From contig NZ_JAMQAW010000011.1 of NCBI RefSeq assembly GCF_023701525.1, forward strand, positions 218,474 to 282,473: a DNA stretch of 64,000 nt. Reading direction: 5' to 3'. Source of the stretch: Streptomyces albipurpureus. GTDB taxonomy: Bacteria > Actinomycetota > Actinomycetes > Streptomycetales > Streptomycetaceae. A model generated the notes under the pieces. The model was not told the DNA's origin. It did no database searches and saw only the letters and a list, made by a program, of their open reading frames with translations. Of this stretch, positions 25,003 through 33,542 are shown in pieces. Positions within the stretch are counted from its first letter, which is position 1, and each line of letters begins with the position of its first letter. Position numbers and translations under genes: made by a program.

Positions 25003-25480
25003 GTGACCGTGACGAAGGCCGTGGAGACGAGTCTGCCGCACGAGGATGCCCGCCGGGAAGCGTTCGCGAATGCGTCGCCCTTCCGGTCGGAGTTCTATGC
25101 CTGTCTGACCAGACGAGGTGACGAACTGTTCGATCTGTGCGACGCGTATGTTGTGCGCCGACGGGCCGGTACGGACCTTGGTCGATCTCGCGCTCGCACC
25201 CGAACACCGCCGTGGACACGGCGCGTTGGTGGAAAGCGTGCGACGGCCCACCGCCGCGGGTCTGCGACCCAAGGGCGGTCGGCCGCCCGAGCACGCGGCG
25301 AGTTCGCCATCGGCGACCCCACCACCTGGGGCACCGAGCAGGCCGCGAGGCCACGGAAAACCGGTTCTACGGGAAGGCGACCGCGCAGGCGTGGGTCCGG
25401 CTGCACCTGCGGTTGACCCTCCAGGCAGCCTGGCTCGACCAGGACGGACCGCAGGCGGTTTCACCGGACGCTCCACCCGT
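25003..25480 (+). pseudogene. IS701-family transposase, internally deleted and frameshifted
   Basis: The start, GTG at 25003, and the first 45 codons (to RGDELFDLCDA) are good IS701 transposase sequence. A one-base insertion near 25142 shifts the frame to LCADGPVRTLVDLALAPEHR, followed by RGHGAL. A large internal part, including the first catalytic region, is missing. GEFAIGDPTTWGTEQA resumes near 25300, then after another shift EATENRFYGKATAQAW, typical of the middle of the enzyme. The rest is lost by about 25480. Usual length is over 400 residues, so the element is dead. No terminal inverted repeats were identified. Confidence 0.78.
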
Positions 25481-25591
25481 ACGTCGTTCCGTTGGAGAAC
25501 CGGTCGGATGCCCGCGCAGCCACTCGGCCACCCGACCAACGGCCCGGCACCCGGTGGACCCGGGCGTCGCCGTTCCCGACCGAGTCTCGTA

Positions 25592-26071
25592 TCACGCGCC
25601 GTACGATGGCGCGGGTGTCTCCGGAGCAGCCGCTGCGGGGGTTGCCGCAGTCACGGACGGCACGGGCGGCTCCGCTCCCCTACCCGCCAGGTCCCGCTGC
25701 TCGTAGATGACCCGCAACAACCAGAACCGCATGAAGCGCTGGACGCTCATCGCCGCGTAGACGATCGCTCCCAGTACGGTGATGCCCACTCCGAGGATGG
25801 CCAGGACGACCATCTCCATCTGATCGCGCAGGTCGGACTGGGCCGCAGTCTGGTTGAAGCACACGAAGACCCAGATCAGCCCGCCCACGATCAGGGCGAT
25901 GCCGAGCCGGCCGATCAGTTGGTCCCGTGGTCCGGGTCCCGCGTCTGCTCTGAGTCTTTCCAGCTCCGCGAGGAAGGCGGTACGAGAGCCTCCGCGCATC
26001 CGTCCGCCGGTATCGCTACTGGCGGAATCCGAACCGGGAACGACCCCGTTCATTCTGTCGCTGTCAGTCAT
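25592..26071 (-). CDS. Small two-helix membrane protein, unknown function
   Basis: A 159-residue protein with a polar N-terminus (residues 1-50), one helix LGIALIVGGLIWVFVCF, an extracytoplasmic or loop segment with SDLRDQMEMV, and a second helix VVLAILGVGITVLGAIVYAA, ending in an Ala/Pro-rich tail. The ATG at 26071 is chosen over an in-frame ATG at 26146 because the longer form would intrude into the LivF stop. No family was recognised. It is 71 bp downstream of the branched-chain importer genes on the same strand but need not belong to them. Confidence 0.7.
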   Translation of the reverse strand: MTDSDRMNGVVPGSDSASSDTGGRMRGGSRTAFLAELERLRADAGPGPRDQLIGRLGIALIVGGLIWVFVCFNQTAAQSDLRDQMEMVVLAILGVGITVLGAIVYAAMSVQRFMRFWLLRVIYEQRDLAGRGAEPPVPSVTAATPAAAAPETPAPSYGA

Positions 26072-26142
26072 CACGATCCTTTCTGAGTCGGGACGCGGCT
26101 GGGGCACATCGGCCTGCGCACGTTGGCCGGAGGCGGCCGCTG

Positions 26143-26943
26143 TCACTGTGTGCGGTCCGTGTGCGAACGGATCGGCCCGGCGGCCAGGTAGAGGCCTTCA
26201 AGCGTCTCGCCGATGTCCGAGGGCACTCCCTCGGCGACGACGGTCCCTTGGCTGAGGACCACGGCGTGGTCGGCCAGGCCGAGGATCTCGTGGATGAACT
26301 GTTCGATGACGACAACCGCGACACCGGTCGAGGCCAGCGTCCTGATGTGCTCGTAGAGCTGTTCCACGACACGTGGAGCCAGGCCCATCGACAACTCGTC
26401 GACGACCACGACCCTGTTGTCCAGGGCGACGGCACGGGCCATGGCGAGCATCTGCTGCTCGCCGCCCGACATCGTCCCGGCCAGTTGCCTGCGGCGCTCT
26501 CCCAGCCGGGGGAACTGCTCGTAGACCCGGTTCTGGATCTCCCGTACGGAGGCCCGGTTCGGGGAGATCAGCCTGAGGTGTTCCTCGACGCTGAGCCGGG
26601 GGAACACCCCTCGACCCTCGGGCACCACGCACACCCCCAGCCGGGCCAGGGCGTCCGGGGCGGCGCCGGTCACGTCGACCCCGTGGATGACAACGCGCCC
26701 GTGGGTGGGGGTGATCAGGCCGCTGAGCGCCCGGACGGTCGTGCTCTTCCCCGCTCCGTTGGCCCCGAGTACCGCGAGCACCCCTCCCGGGTCCACCGAC
26801 AGGGAGATACCGTGCAGCACCTCGATCTGCCCGTATCCGGCGTGCAGCCCGACCAGGGCCAGCGCGGCGGAACCGGCTGCGGGTTTCGTACCGTCGGGAT
26901 TCGCTCCCGCGCGTTCGCCGAGAATCCCCATGGGCGTGTTCAT
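26143..26943 (-). CDS. livF: LivF-type branched-chain ABC transporter ATPase
   Basis: A 266-residue ATPase of the HAAT family: Walker A GANGAGKSTTVRALSG, signature MSGGEQQMLAMAR, Walker B VVVVDELSMGLAP, and the LivF-typical PEGRGVFPRLSVEEHL. It pairs with the LivG protein encoded just upstream to power the fused permease. The ATG at 26943 overlaps the livG stop (ATGA). The N-terminal 30 residues before the ABC core are an unusual polar extension. The gene sits in a locus with acyl-CoA catabolic enzymes, so the substrate is more likely the locus-specific carboxylic acid than a branched-chain amino acid. Confidence 0.93.
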   Translation of the reverse strand: MNTPMGILGERAGANPDGTKPAAGSAALALVGLHAGYGQIEVLHGISLSVDPGGVLAVLGANGAGKSTTVRALSGLITPTHGRVVIHGVDVTGAAPDALARLGVCVVPEGRGVFPRLSVEEHLRLISPNRASVREIQNRVYEQFPRLGERRRQLAGTMSGGEQQMLAMARAVALDNRVVVVDELSMGLAPRVVEQLYEHIRTLASTGVAVVVIEQFIHEILGLADHAVVLSQGTVVAEGVPSDIGETLEGLYLAAGPIRSHTDRTQ

Positions 26944-27677
26944 GACCCGCCTCCCGCCGCCGTGCCGAGGTAGGCCTCCAGGACCGCGGGCACGGTCCGC
27001 ACCTCTTCGGGTGTGCCTTCGGCGACCAGGACCCCCCGGTCCAGCATCGCGATCCTGTCGCACAGTTCCATGACGAACGACATGTCGTGCTCGACGAGGA
27101 CGATGGTCAGGCCCTCGCCCGCCAGCCGCCGCAGCAGCTCCGCCGTCTGCTCCGTCTCGTAGGCCGAAAGCCCCGAGGATGCCTCGTCCAGGAGCAGGAG
27201 CTGGGGCCTCATCGCCAGTGCCCTGCCGAGTTCGATCAACCGTTGTGTCCCGGTGGGCAGGGAGTCGGCACGCCGGCCGGCCACCGGGCCAAGCCCCAGG
27301 GTGTCGATGAGTTCCGCCGCGACGGCCTGGGGCTGGACCGACCGGTCCCAGCCTCGGTGGGCTTCCGCGCCAACCAGGATGTTCTCGCGGGCGGTCAGAG
27401 TCCCGAAGGTCTCCAGCCGCTGAAAGGTCCTGGCCAGGCCGAGCTGGGCACGGATGTGCGGCCTGGCATGGGTGATGTCCTGTCCGGCCAGCTCCACACG
27501 GCCGGTGTCGGCGGCCTGGATGCCGGCAACCACGTTGAACAGAGTGGTCTTGCCAGCGCCGTTGGGTCCGATGAGTCCCACGATGCTGCCCGGGGCGACG
27601 TCGAGGCTCACATGGTCGACGGCGACCGTGCCGCCGAAGCGGACCGTGGTGTCGTGGACGCGCAGGAGGGGCGTCAT
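26940..27677 (-). CDS. livG: LivG-type branched-chain ABC transporter ATPase
   Basis: A 245-residue HAAT-family ATPase: Walker A GPNGAGKTTLFNVV, the LivG-type ARTFQRLETFGTLTARENIL, a GTQRLIELGRALA region in place of a standard LSGGQ, and Walker B LLLLDEASSGLS. The signature (LPTGTQ) is the usual LivG variant. It ends with LCDRIAMLDRGVLVAEGTPE. Its ATG overlaps the stop of the permease gene and its stop overlaps the livF start, so the three are translationally coupled. Confidence 0.93.
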   Translation of the reverse strand: MTPLLRVHDTTVRFGGTVAVDHVSLDVAPGSIVGLIGPNGAGKTTLFNVVAGIQAADTGRVELAGQDITHARPHIRAQLGLARTFQRLETFGTLTARENILVGAEAHRGWDRSVQPQAVAAELIDTLGLGPVAGRRADSLPTGTQRLIELGRALAMRPQLLLLDEASSGLSAYETEQTAELLRRLAGEGLTIVLVEHDMSFVMELCDRIAMLDRGVLVAEGTPEEVRTVPAVLEAYLGTAAGGGS

Positions 27678-29920
27678 CGTGTCCTCTCCAGTTCAAGGCC
27701 GAGGGACCTGTCGAGCATGGCGACTCCTGTCGCGGTGAAGGGGGTGTCGATGCCCGTGCCCGCGTCGGCGGGGCCGCCTTGGCCCCCGCCAGGCGGCGGG
27801 TCCGCCGGGAGCCGGCCGCCGTCGTCCCGGCGAGCGGCCGTGACGACGACCGCGGCCCAGGCGAGCAGGACCGCGACGACGACGCCCACGGAGCCGGGCA
27901 GGCCGAGGCCGATCCCGGCCGCGAGCCCAGCCGCCAGGCCGGTGGTCGCGGCGGCGAAGGCGAACGGCCGCTCCCGGATCAGTTCGCGGAACATCGGGAT
28001 CTGCCCGCGGGGGTGGTCGCTGAGGGCGAGGACCGCAAGGGCGGGTCCGACGAGTTCCAGGGTGTGGGTGAAGTTCCCCGGCGCCCATTCCAGGCTGAGC
28101 GTGGTGAGCAGGGCACCCATCAGGCCCGCGGCGAGAGCACCGCTGACGGTGCCTACGCCCATGACGGTCAGCGACAGGACGATGGCCAGGCCACCGATCA
28201 TCCCGAACTGGTCGGAACTGGCGAACCGGGCGCCCTGGACGAGCACCCCGCCGCCGATACCGCTGACGGCTCCCGCGATGGCGAAGACCAGCGCCTTGTG
28301 CCGGGCCACATTGATGCCCGAACAGGCCGCCGCCGCCTCGCTGTCGCGCAGTGCCACGAACCGTCTGCCCAGCGGCGACCGGCGCAGGCGTACCAGGGTG
28401 AGGGCGAGGAGCAGGTAGACGACGGCCGCGTAGCCCAGGAACCTCGCGGGATCGCCGATGTCCACTCCGAGCAGGCTCAGCCGGTCCAGAGTGCGCGCCT
28501 GTTCGAAGATCTCGGGCTGAGTGAGGACCACGCTCGCGGTCACCAGGGCCAGCGCGACCGAGCTGAGTGCCAGATAGAGGTCCCGAAGGCGCAGTGCGGG
28601 GAGGGCGACGAGCACCCCGACCACGGCTGTCGCACCACCGGCGACGAGCAGCGCCGCTACGGAACCGCCCGCCCAGTAGGTGAAGAAGCCTCCGCAGCCG
28701 GCGAGGGCCAGGGGTGCCAGGAAGGGGATGCCCGCCCATCCCATCAGCGGAACGAGGCCGAGCAGGACGATGGCCAAGGACATGGCCATGACGAGCCGGC
28801 CCAGGACGGAGTCTGAGGCCAGCAACCCGGCGAGGAGCACGAAGAGTGCCAGCGCCAGGGTCCCGCCGCCGACGCTCCGGCGGGAGGGCAGGCGTTCCAT
28901 GGGATAGGTGCGTACCGCGCCGCCGAGTCTGATCGTGGCCTGCGGGAGCAGGAGTAGGACCGCGAACAGGGCGAGGGCGGGAAGCGCGTTGGGAAGGTTC
29001 GCCCAGCGTCCGCCGAACTGGAGGAAGGTGGAGGAGAACGTCACCAGGAGACCAAGGAGCAGCGCTCCGAGGTAGGTCATCGACAGGCTGCGAAGCCGGC
29101 CGAAGACCGCGGCGGCGAAAGCGTTGACGATGAGCAGGCTCAATGTCTCCGCGCTCATGTTGCCCACCTCGGGCGCGATGAGGATGCCCGCGAGGGCGGC
29201 GCTGACGCAGCCGATAACCCAGGCGGTGGCGGAGACCCTGGCCGGCCGCACCCCGTACAGGGCTGCGGTGTCTTCGCTGTCGACCACGGCGCGCATGGAG
29301 ATCCCGAGCCGGGTGCCCCGCAGGATGAGCTGCACCGCGACCGCGAGGAGGATCGCGACGGTGATCGTGATGAGCCGGTGCCAGGTGAGCTGCACACCTG
29401 CTATCTCGATGCCCCCGGAGCCTCCGAGGGGGGACAGCGGGTAGGAGTTGTTGGGGTTCCAGGTGAGGGTGGCAAGGCCGAGGAGGGCGATCAGCAGGCC
29501 GACGGTTCCGACGAGCTGGGCGGCCAGGGGCGCCCGCTTGAGCCGCCGCATGAGCAGTTTGTCCAGCGCGATGCCGAGCAGGGGTGCGAACACGGCGACC
29601 ACCAGGACCATCGCCAGCCAGACGGGAAGGTCTCGCCGGACGCTGAGTTCCCAGTACACGAAGGCGCAGAGCATACCGATGGCGCCCTGGGCGAAGTTGA
29701 AGATTCCCGTGGCGCTGTGCACCACGACCAGCCCGGTCGCGCTGACCGCGTAGATACCGGCCACTGGCAGGGCGAACACCAGGAGCTGGGTCACTGTCTC
29801 CAGGGTGACCGGACGGCCCGCCCAGGCTGCGTTGGCCACCAGGCACAGGCCGGCCGCCAGCACTACCGGGACCACAGCTCGGCCCCAGGGGACCCTCTGC
29901 ATGGTGATGATCCTCGCCAT
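27674..29920 (-). CDS. Fused LivH-LivM branched-chain-type permease
   Basis: A 748-residue polytopic protein that joins two permease subunits normally made separately. Residues 1-300 are LivH-like (SATGIFNFAQGAIGMLCAFV, then RGTRLGISMRAVVDSEDTAA). Residues 400-700 are LivM-like (LRLRDLYLALSSVALALVTA, then RSPLGRRFVALRDSEAAAAC and VLVQGARFASSDQFGM). There are about 18-20 helices in all. One continuous frame with high third-position G+C argues for a real fusion. It starts 5 nt after the binding-protein stop (ATG at 29920). With the two ATPases it makes a complete importer. Confidence 0.92.
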   Translation of the reverse strand: MARIITMQRVPWGRAVVPVVLAAGLCLVANAAWAGRPVTLETVTQLLVFALPVAGIYAVSATGLVVVHSATGIFNFAQGAIGMLCAFVYWELSVRRDLPVWLAMVLVVAVFAPLLGIALDKLLMRRLKRAPLAAQLVGTVGLLIALLGLATLTWNPNNSYPLSPLGGSGGIEIAGVQLTWHRLITITVAILLAVAVQLILRGTRLGISMRAVVDSEDTAALYGVRPARVSATAWVIGCVSAALAGILIAPEVGNMSAETLSLLIVNAFAAAVFGRLRSLSMTYLGALLLGLLVTFSSTFLQFGGRWANLPNALPALALFAVLLLLPQATIRLGGAVRTYPMERLPSRRSVGGGTLALALFVLLAGLLASDSVLGRLVMAMSLAIVLLGLVPLMGWAGIPFLAPLALAGCGGFFTYWAGGSVAALLVAGGATAVVGVLVALPALRLRDLYLALSSVALALVTASVVLTQPEIFEQARTLDRLSLLGVDIGDPARFLGYAAVVYLLLALTLVRLRRSPLGRRFVALRDSEAAAACSGINVARHKALVFAIAGAVSGIGGGVLVQGARFASSDQFGMIGGLAIVLSLTVMGVGTVSGALAAGLMGALLTTLSLEWAPGNFTHTLELVGPALAVLALSDHPRGQIPMFRELIRERPFAFAAATTGLAAGLAAGIGLGLPGSVGVVVAVLLAWAAVVVTAARRDDGGRLPADPPPGGGQGGPADAGTGIDTPFTATGVAMLDRSLGLELERTR

Positions 29921-29925
29921 GGCGG

Positions 29926-31326
29926 TCAGCCCTTGAACGCGGTCGAGGGGTCGAGGGTGATGTCGTCCATCTTGGCGCAGTGCATGGTGCCCCGCTTCTC
30001 GGGCCAGGTGCGCTTCCAGGAGCCGTCCTTCTGCAGCTCCACCGCGACCAGGCAAGGCGGGGGGATCTTGGCGCTGGGGTTGTTCTTCGCGACCATTCCC
30101 TCGTTGTCGAAGGAGTCGACGGCCTTCAGTGCCTCGGTCAGCGCGGAGCGGGTCAGGCCGTTGGGGCCGTCCTTGGCCACCACGTCCTCGACGGCCTTCT
30201 GGAACAGCCGGGAGGCGACCCAGGAGGGGGTGGAGAAGGTGTTGTGCGTCTTGACCTTCTCGGTGAAGAGGGCCAGTTCGTCGTTGGCGTCCTTCTCCTC
30301 GTACGGAAGGTGGGTGATGAGCGCGGTGGAACCGATCACCAGGTCGCCGCCGGCCTTGACGAACGCCGGGTCATAGCAGGTGGCCTGACAGATCCACTTG
30401 TCCACTGAGTTCACACCCTGAGTGGCGGCCTCCTGGCGGAGCAGGATGAAGCCGGGGAAGCTCATCGAGGACAGGGCGAATTTGGACTTCTTGTCCTTCA
30501 TCGTCTGCGCCATCGGCGTGTAGTGCGTCTTGGGGTCGCTGCCCTTGGCCCCGGTCTGTAGGTCGGCGGTGAACCCCTGCTTCTCCTGCAGCATGGTGTA
30601 GAGGGGAACGATCGCCTGGACGGTCGCCGGAGAGGTGTTGGCGATCACGTAGGCGCCGTTTGCACCCTTGCCGACCGCGCTTTGGAGGTAGTCGCCGTAG
30701 GCGAGGGGCTGTGTCACCTTCTGCTGGCCCTTGACGGCTGGGCAGGGCTGGCCGCCTGCACCTGCGGGGAGGAAGGTCGACTTGTTGCACGCGTGTACGG
30801 AGCCCTGGGCGGTCCCGGGGATGTCCGGGAGTCCGGTCTTGGCGCCCGACTTGTCGGCGCACTCGCTCAGCGGCGCCGCGTCGGCGACCGCCAGCATGAA
30901 GCTGCCCACCATGGCGAAGCTCTTCTGGCACGCCTCGATCATGGCGTTGCGTGACTCGGTCGGGTCGATCTTGGTGTCGTAGGCGGATACCTTGACCTGG
31001 CGGCAGGCGAGGCCGCCCTCGGAGTTCATCAGCTCGGCCCACGCCTTGACGGCCTCGACCGATCCGTTGGCCATCCCGGGAATGGCCTGGGCGCCGGTGT
31101 CCGCGCCCAGGTGGATGTTGATGGTGTCCTTGGTGATCCCGGTTTCCGTGGCCTTGAGTTCTTCGTTGTCACAGCCGGCGGCGGTGGCCGAGGACTTGCC
31201 ACCCGGCTTGGACGTCCCGGCCTGCCCGTCGGAGTCGCCGCGTGCGCCTCCCTCGCCGCATCCGGCGAGAAGAAGTGCGCCGACCGCGGCCAGCGCGGGA
31301 ACGAGTGCAATCCTGAATCGTTGCAT
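29926..31326 (-). CDS. Extracytoplasmic substrate-binding lipoprotein, Leu/Ile/Val-type family
   Basis: A 466-residue lipoprotein: signal peptide MQRFRIALVPALAAVGALLL and lipobox LLAGC, a Gly/Ser-rich linker, and a periplasmic-binding type I fold (LMNSEGGLACRQVKVSAYDT is the typical N-lobe block). Several cysteines (for example in CNKSTFLPAGAGGQPCPAV and ICQATCYDP) suggest disulfides. It is the first gene of the leftward importer operon and has AGGAG at the right spacing. Its promoter region carries a 21-bp element repeated exactly, inverted, upstream of the enoyl-CoA hydratase gene, implying co-regulation with the catabolic enzymes. The ligand is unknown. Confidence 0.9.
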   Translation of the reverse strand: MQRFRIALVPALAAVGALLLAGCGEGGARGDSDGQAGTSKPGGKSSATAAGCDNEELKATETGITKDTINIHLGADTGAQAIPGMANGSVEAVKAWAELMNSEGGLACRQVKVSAYDTKIDPTESRNAMIEACQKSFAMVGSFMLAVADAAPLSECADKSGAKTGLPDIPGTAQGSVHACNKSTFLPAGAGGQPCPAVKGQQKVTQPLAYGDYLQSAVGKGANGAYVIANTSPATVQAIVPLYTMLQEKQGFTADLQTGAKGSDPKTHYTPMAQTMKDKKSKFALSSMSFPGFILLRQEAATQGVNSVDKWICQATCYDPAFVKAGGDLVIGSTALITHLPYEEKDANDELALFTEKVKTHNTFSTPSWVASRLFQKAVEDVVAKDGPNGLTRSALTEALKAVDSFDNEGMVAKNNPSAKIPPPCLVAVELQKDGSWKRTWPEKRGTMHCAKMDDITLDPSTAFKG

Positions 31327-31358
31327 GGAATCTCCTGACGATCACTCTCGGTGACCCG

Positions 31359-31379
31359 AAGTGAAACAGGATTCTAAGT
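31359..31379 (-). promoter_or_regulatory. TAGAATCCT-type operator/promoter of the importer operon
   Basis: Read on the minus strand, this contains TAGAATCCTGTTTCAC. The full 21 bp equal the reverse complement of 32478-32498, upstream of the divergent hydratase gene. TAGAAT resembles a -10 box, and TAGAAT-CCT-GTTTCA is an imperfect inverted repeat matching the palindrome at 39079-39093. It is the likely binding site of the TetR protein of this locus. Confidence 0.7.
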
Positions 31380-31634
31380 CTGCGTCTAGATGTCGGCAGC
31401 CGTATCCTGATTCGGTTTACTTCCGTGGCTTTATGACGGTGCATTACCAAGTGACCGGTCCGAGAGGGAACCGCACCCCGACACCCCCTCCCCCACCGCC
31501 CCGGAGGCCGGAAGACCACAGCATGGAGATCCCGCCCGGAGGGCGTCCGGGCGCCACCGGAACCAGCGCACCGAACCCCCGTGGCAGCCCAGGTCAACGG
31601 CTTGACGCCCCCGCCCCGCGACCATTCGCCCCCG

Positions 31635-32192
31635 TCAACGCGCCCTCCGCGTCTCCGCCGACTCCCCCGGCGGCTCTTCCCCAGGGGCTTTCCACGATGT
31701 GGCGAGCAGGACCACGGCACCGCCGAGCCCGGCACCCGCCGCCACCAGCCCGCCGGCCCAGCCGGTCAGCCCGAGGAGTTGGCCCCCGTCGCCGGTCACC
31801 CCGAGGGCATGGTCGAGGGACAGTCGCCCGGGGCCGAGCATCGCGAGCACCACGGCGCAGACGGCGAGCACCAGGACGTACTCGTAGCCGTCCCTGAAGA
31901 CGAAGAGACCGTTGGGACGGTGGGCCACCCAGCCGGCCACCGCCATCACCCCCACCACGGCTGCGGCGGCGAAGGGGGTGAAGAGCCCGAGCACCAGGGC
32001 ACCCCCGGCGGCGATTTCGATCCAGCCGCTCATCAGGGCGTGCATCCGGGCGGGCGCGAAGCCCATACCGCCGAACCAGCGCGCGGTCCCCTCAACACCA
32101 CCGGGACCGAAGAGGTGGTTGCATCCGTGCGCGATCATCACACCGCCAAGGAGCAGGCGGAACAGCAGAACAGCGACGTCGAAGTCGTACAT
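31635..32192 (-). CDS. DoxX-family membrane protein
   Basis: A 185-residue protein with four predicted helices. It starts VAVLLFRLLLGGVMIAHGCN, then HLFGPGGVEGTARWFGGMG and a WIEIAAGGALVLGLFTPFAA helix, the DoxX signature. DoxX proteins are linked to thiosulfate:quinone oxidoreduction or redox stress at the membrane, though most actinobacterial ones are uncharacterised. The ATG is at 32192 (AAGG 8 nt upstream). It sits alone between the importer and catabolic promoters, antisense to the intergenic space. Confidence 0.87.
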   Translation of the reverse strand: MYDFDVAVLLFRLLLGGVMIAHGCNHLFGPGGVEGTARWFGGMGFAPARMHALMSGWIEIAAGGALVLGLFTPFAAAAVVGVMAVAGWVAHRPNGLFVFRDGYEYVLVLAVCAVVLAMLGPGRLSLDHALGVTGDGGQLLGLTGWAGGLVAAGAGLGGAVVLLATSWKAPGEEPPGESAETRRAR

Positions 32193-32448
32193 CCGGCGGC
32201 CTTTCACACAAGGGGCGGGAGGGATCCGGAAGAAGGAACGCGTCGGAGAGGGCACGAAACAGGTCGCCGAAAGGGACATGTAGGCGGCGCGGAAACGGAG
32301 GGCTAGGTCGTCGACCGTGGAGCGGGGTCACTTCCCACCGACCGGGGACATCGCAGCCGAACAGTCCGGCGGCCCCTTCCCCATACACACATGACGGCCG
32401 GTCAACCGGGCCCGGAACGGGGTCGAATCCCCGTCAACGTAGCAAAAC

Positions 32449-32498
32449 TAGAATCTAATTATCACCCCTGGACACGAACTTAGAATCCTGTTTCACTT
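32449..32498 (+). promoter_or_regulatory. Double TAGAAT operator/promoter of the hydratase operon
   Basis: Two TAGAAT boxes lie 32 bp apart, at 32449-32454 (TAGAATCTAATT, weakly palindromic) and 32481-32486 (TAGAATCCTGTTTCAC). The second is within the 21 bp shared exactly with the importer promoter, and both sites are oriented the same way relative to their genes. The second TAGAAT is a plausible -10 box. The rest of 32193-32594 shows no gene. Confidence 0.68.
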
Positions 32499-32594
32499 TG
32501 GCTGGTCACGGTGAGGAAATCTCCTGCGATGGCCGAGAACTGCCTCAACCCCCGCGGTACGCCCCCTGAAGAGCCTCAAGACAGGTGATGTCCG

Positions 32595-33419
32595 GTGAAC
32601 TACTCCCTGGTACTTATCGACAACCCGGCCCCCTACGTACGGCGCGTCACACTGAACCGGCCGGAGAAGCGCAACGCCCTCAACGCGACCCTGCGCAACG
32701 AGGTCTCCCACGCACTGCGCGCTGGAGACCTCGACGACGACGTCCGCGTCACCATCGTTCGCGGGGCGGGTAAGTGCTTCTCCGCCGGATACGACTTGGC
32801 CGCAGGTGCCGAGGAGTACGGGATGGTGGGCACCGGCGAGGCCGCCTTCCAGCGCACCGTCGTCGACATGTGGACCGGTATCTGGGACCTAGACAAACCG
32901 GTCATCGCCCAGGTGCACGGGCACTGTCTGGCCGGAGGGTCGGAACTCGCCACCGGCTGCGACCTCGTCTACGTCGCCGACGATGCCAAGATCGGCTACC
33001 CGGCCGTGCGGTTCGGGACCCCCGACATGCAGTACCACGCGTGGATGATGGGCCTGCGCAAGGGCATGGAGGTCATGCTGACCGGCGACGCGATCAGCGG
33101 TGTGGACGCCGCGGCCAGCGGATGGGCCAACCGGGCCTACCCCGCCGAGGAGTTGGAGGCCCGCACACTGGAGATGGCACAGCGGGTCGCCAAGATCCGT
33201 TCCGATGTGCTCCAGATCAACAAGCGCACGGTGCACCGAGCCATGGAGCACATGGGCATGCGCCAAGCACTCCGCGCCGGTACGGAGATGTCCGGTCTGG
33301 CCGTCCACACCGAAGGGTTCAAGGCCTTTATCGCCTCGGTCACCGAGCAGGGCCTCACCAAGGCCCTCAGCGCGCGGGACGAGACATTCGGCGACGGGCG
33401 CACCGTCGAATCCCGCTGA
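32595..33419 (+). CDS. Enoyl-CoA hydratase/isomerase (crotonase family)
   Basis: A 274-residue crotonase. RVTLNRPEKRNALNATL is the N-terminal block; KCFSAGYDLAAGAEEYG gives the first oxyanion-hole element; QVHGHCLAGGSELATGCDLV the second. At the usual catalytic positions (GTPDMQYHAWMMGLRKGMEV) the standard hydratase glutamates are not obvious, so it could catalyse hydration, isomerisation or ring hydrolysis of an acyl-CoA. The GTG start follows AGGTGA. It is the first gene of the rightward catabolic operon under the TAGAAT element. Confidence 0.9.
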   Translation: MNYSLVLIDNPAPYVRRVTLNRPEKRNALNATLRNEVSHALRAGDLDDDVRVTIVRGAGKCFSAGYDLAAGAEEYGMVGTGEAAFQRTVVDMWTGIWDLDKPVIAQVHGHCLAGGSELATGCDLVYVADDAKIGYPAVRFGTPDMQYHAWMMGLRKGMEVMLTGDAISGVDAAASGWANRAYPAEELEARTLEMAQRVAKIRSDVLQINKRTVHRAMEHMGMRQALRAGTEMSGLAVHTEGFKAFIASVTEQGLTKALSARDETFGDGRTVESR

Positions 33420-33542
33420 CCTCCCACTCCCCCAACGGTCCCGGCGCGCCCTCGCGCCCGGCCCCCTCAGCACGGCGGAGGCCGGCGCCCACGCGGCCAC
33501 CCCCCTTGTGACCCTGCCCAGGCCCGCATCCGGAGGTCATGC

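Noticed and set aside
27674..29920. LivHM fusion as an assembly or frameshift artefact
   Set aside because: The frame is continuous with even codon use through the junction and no stop or start signals are hidden there.
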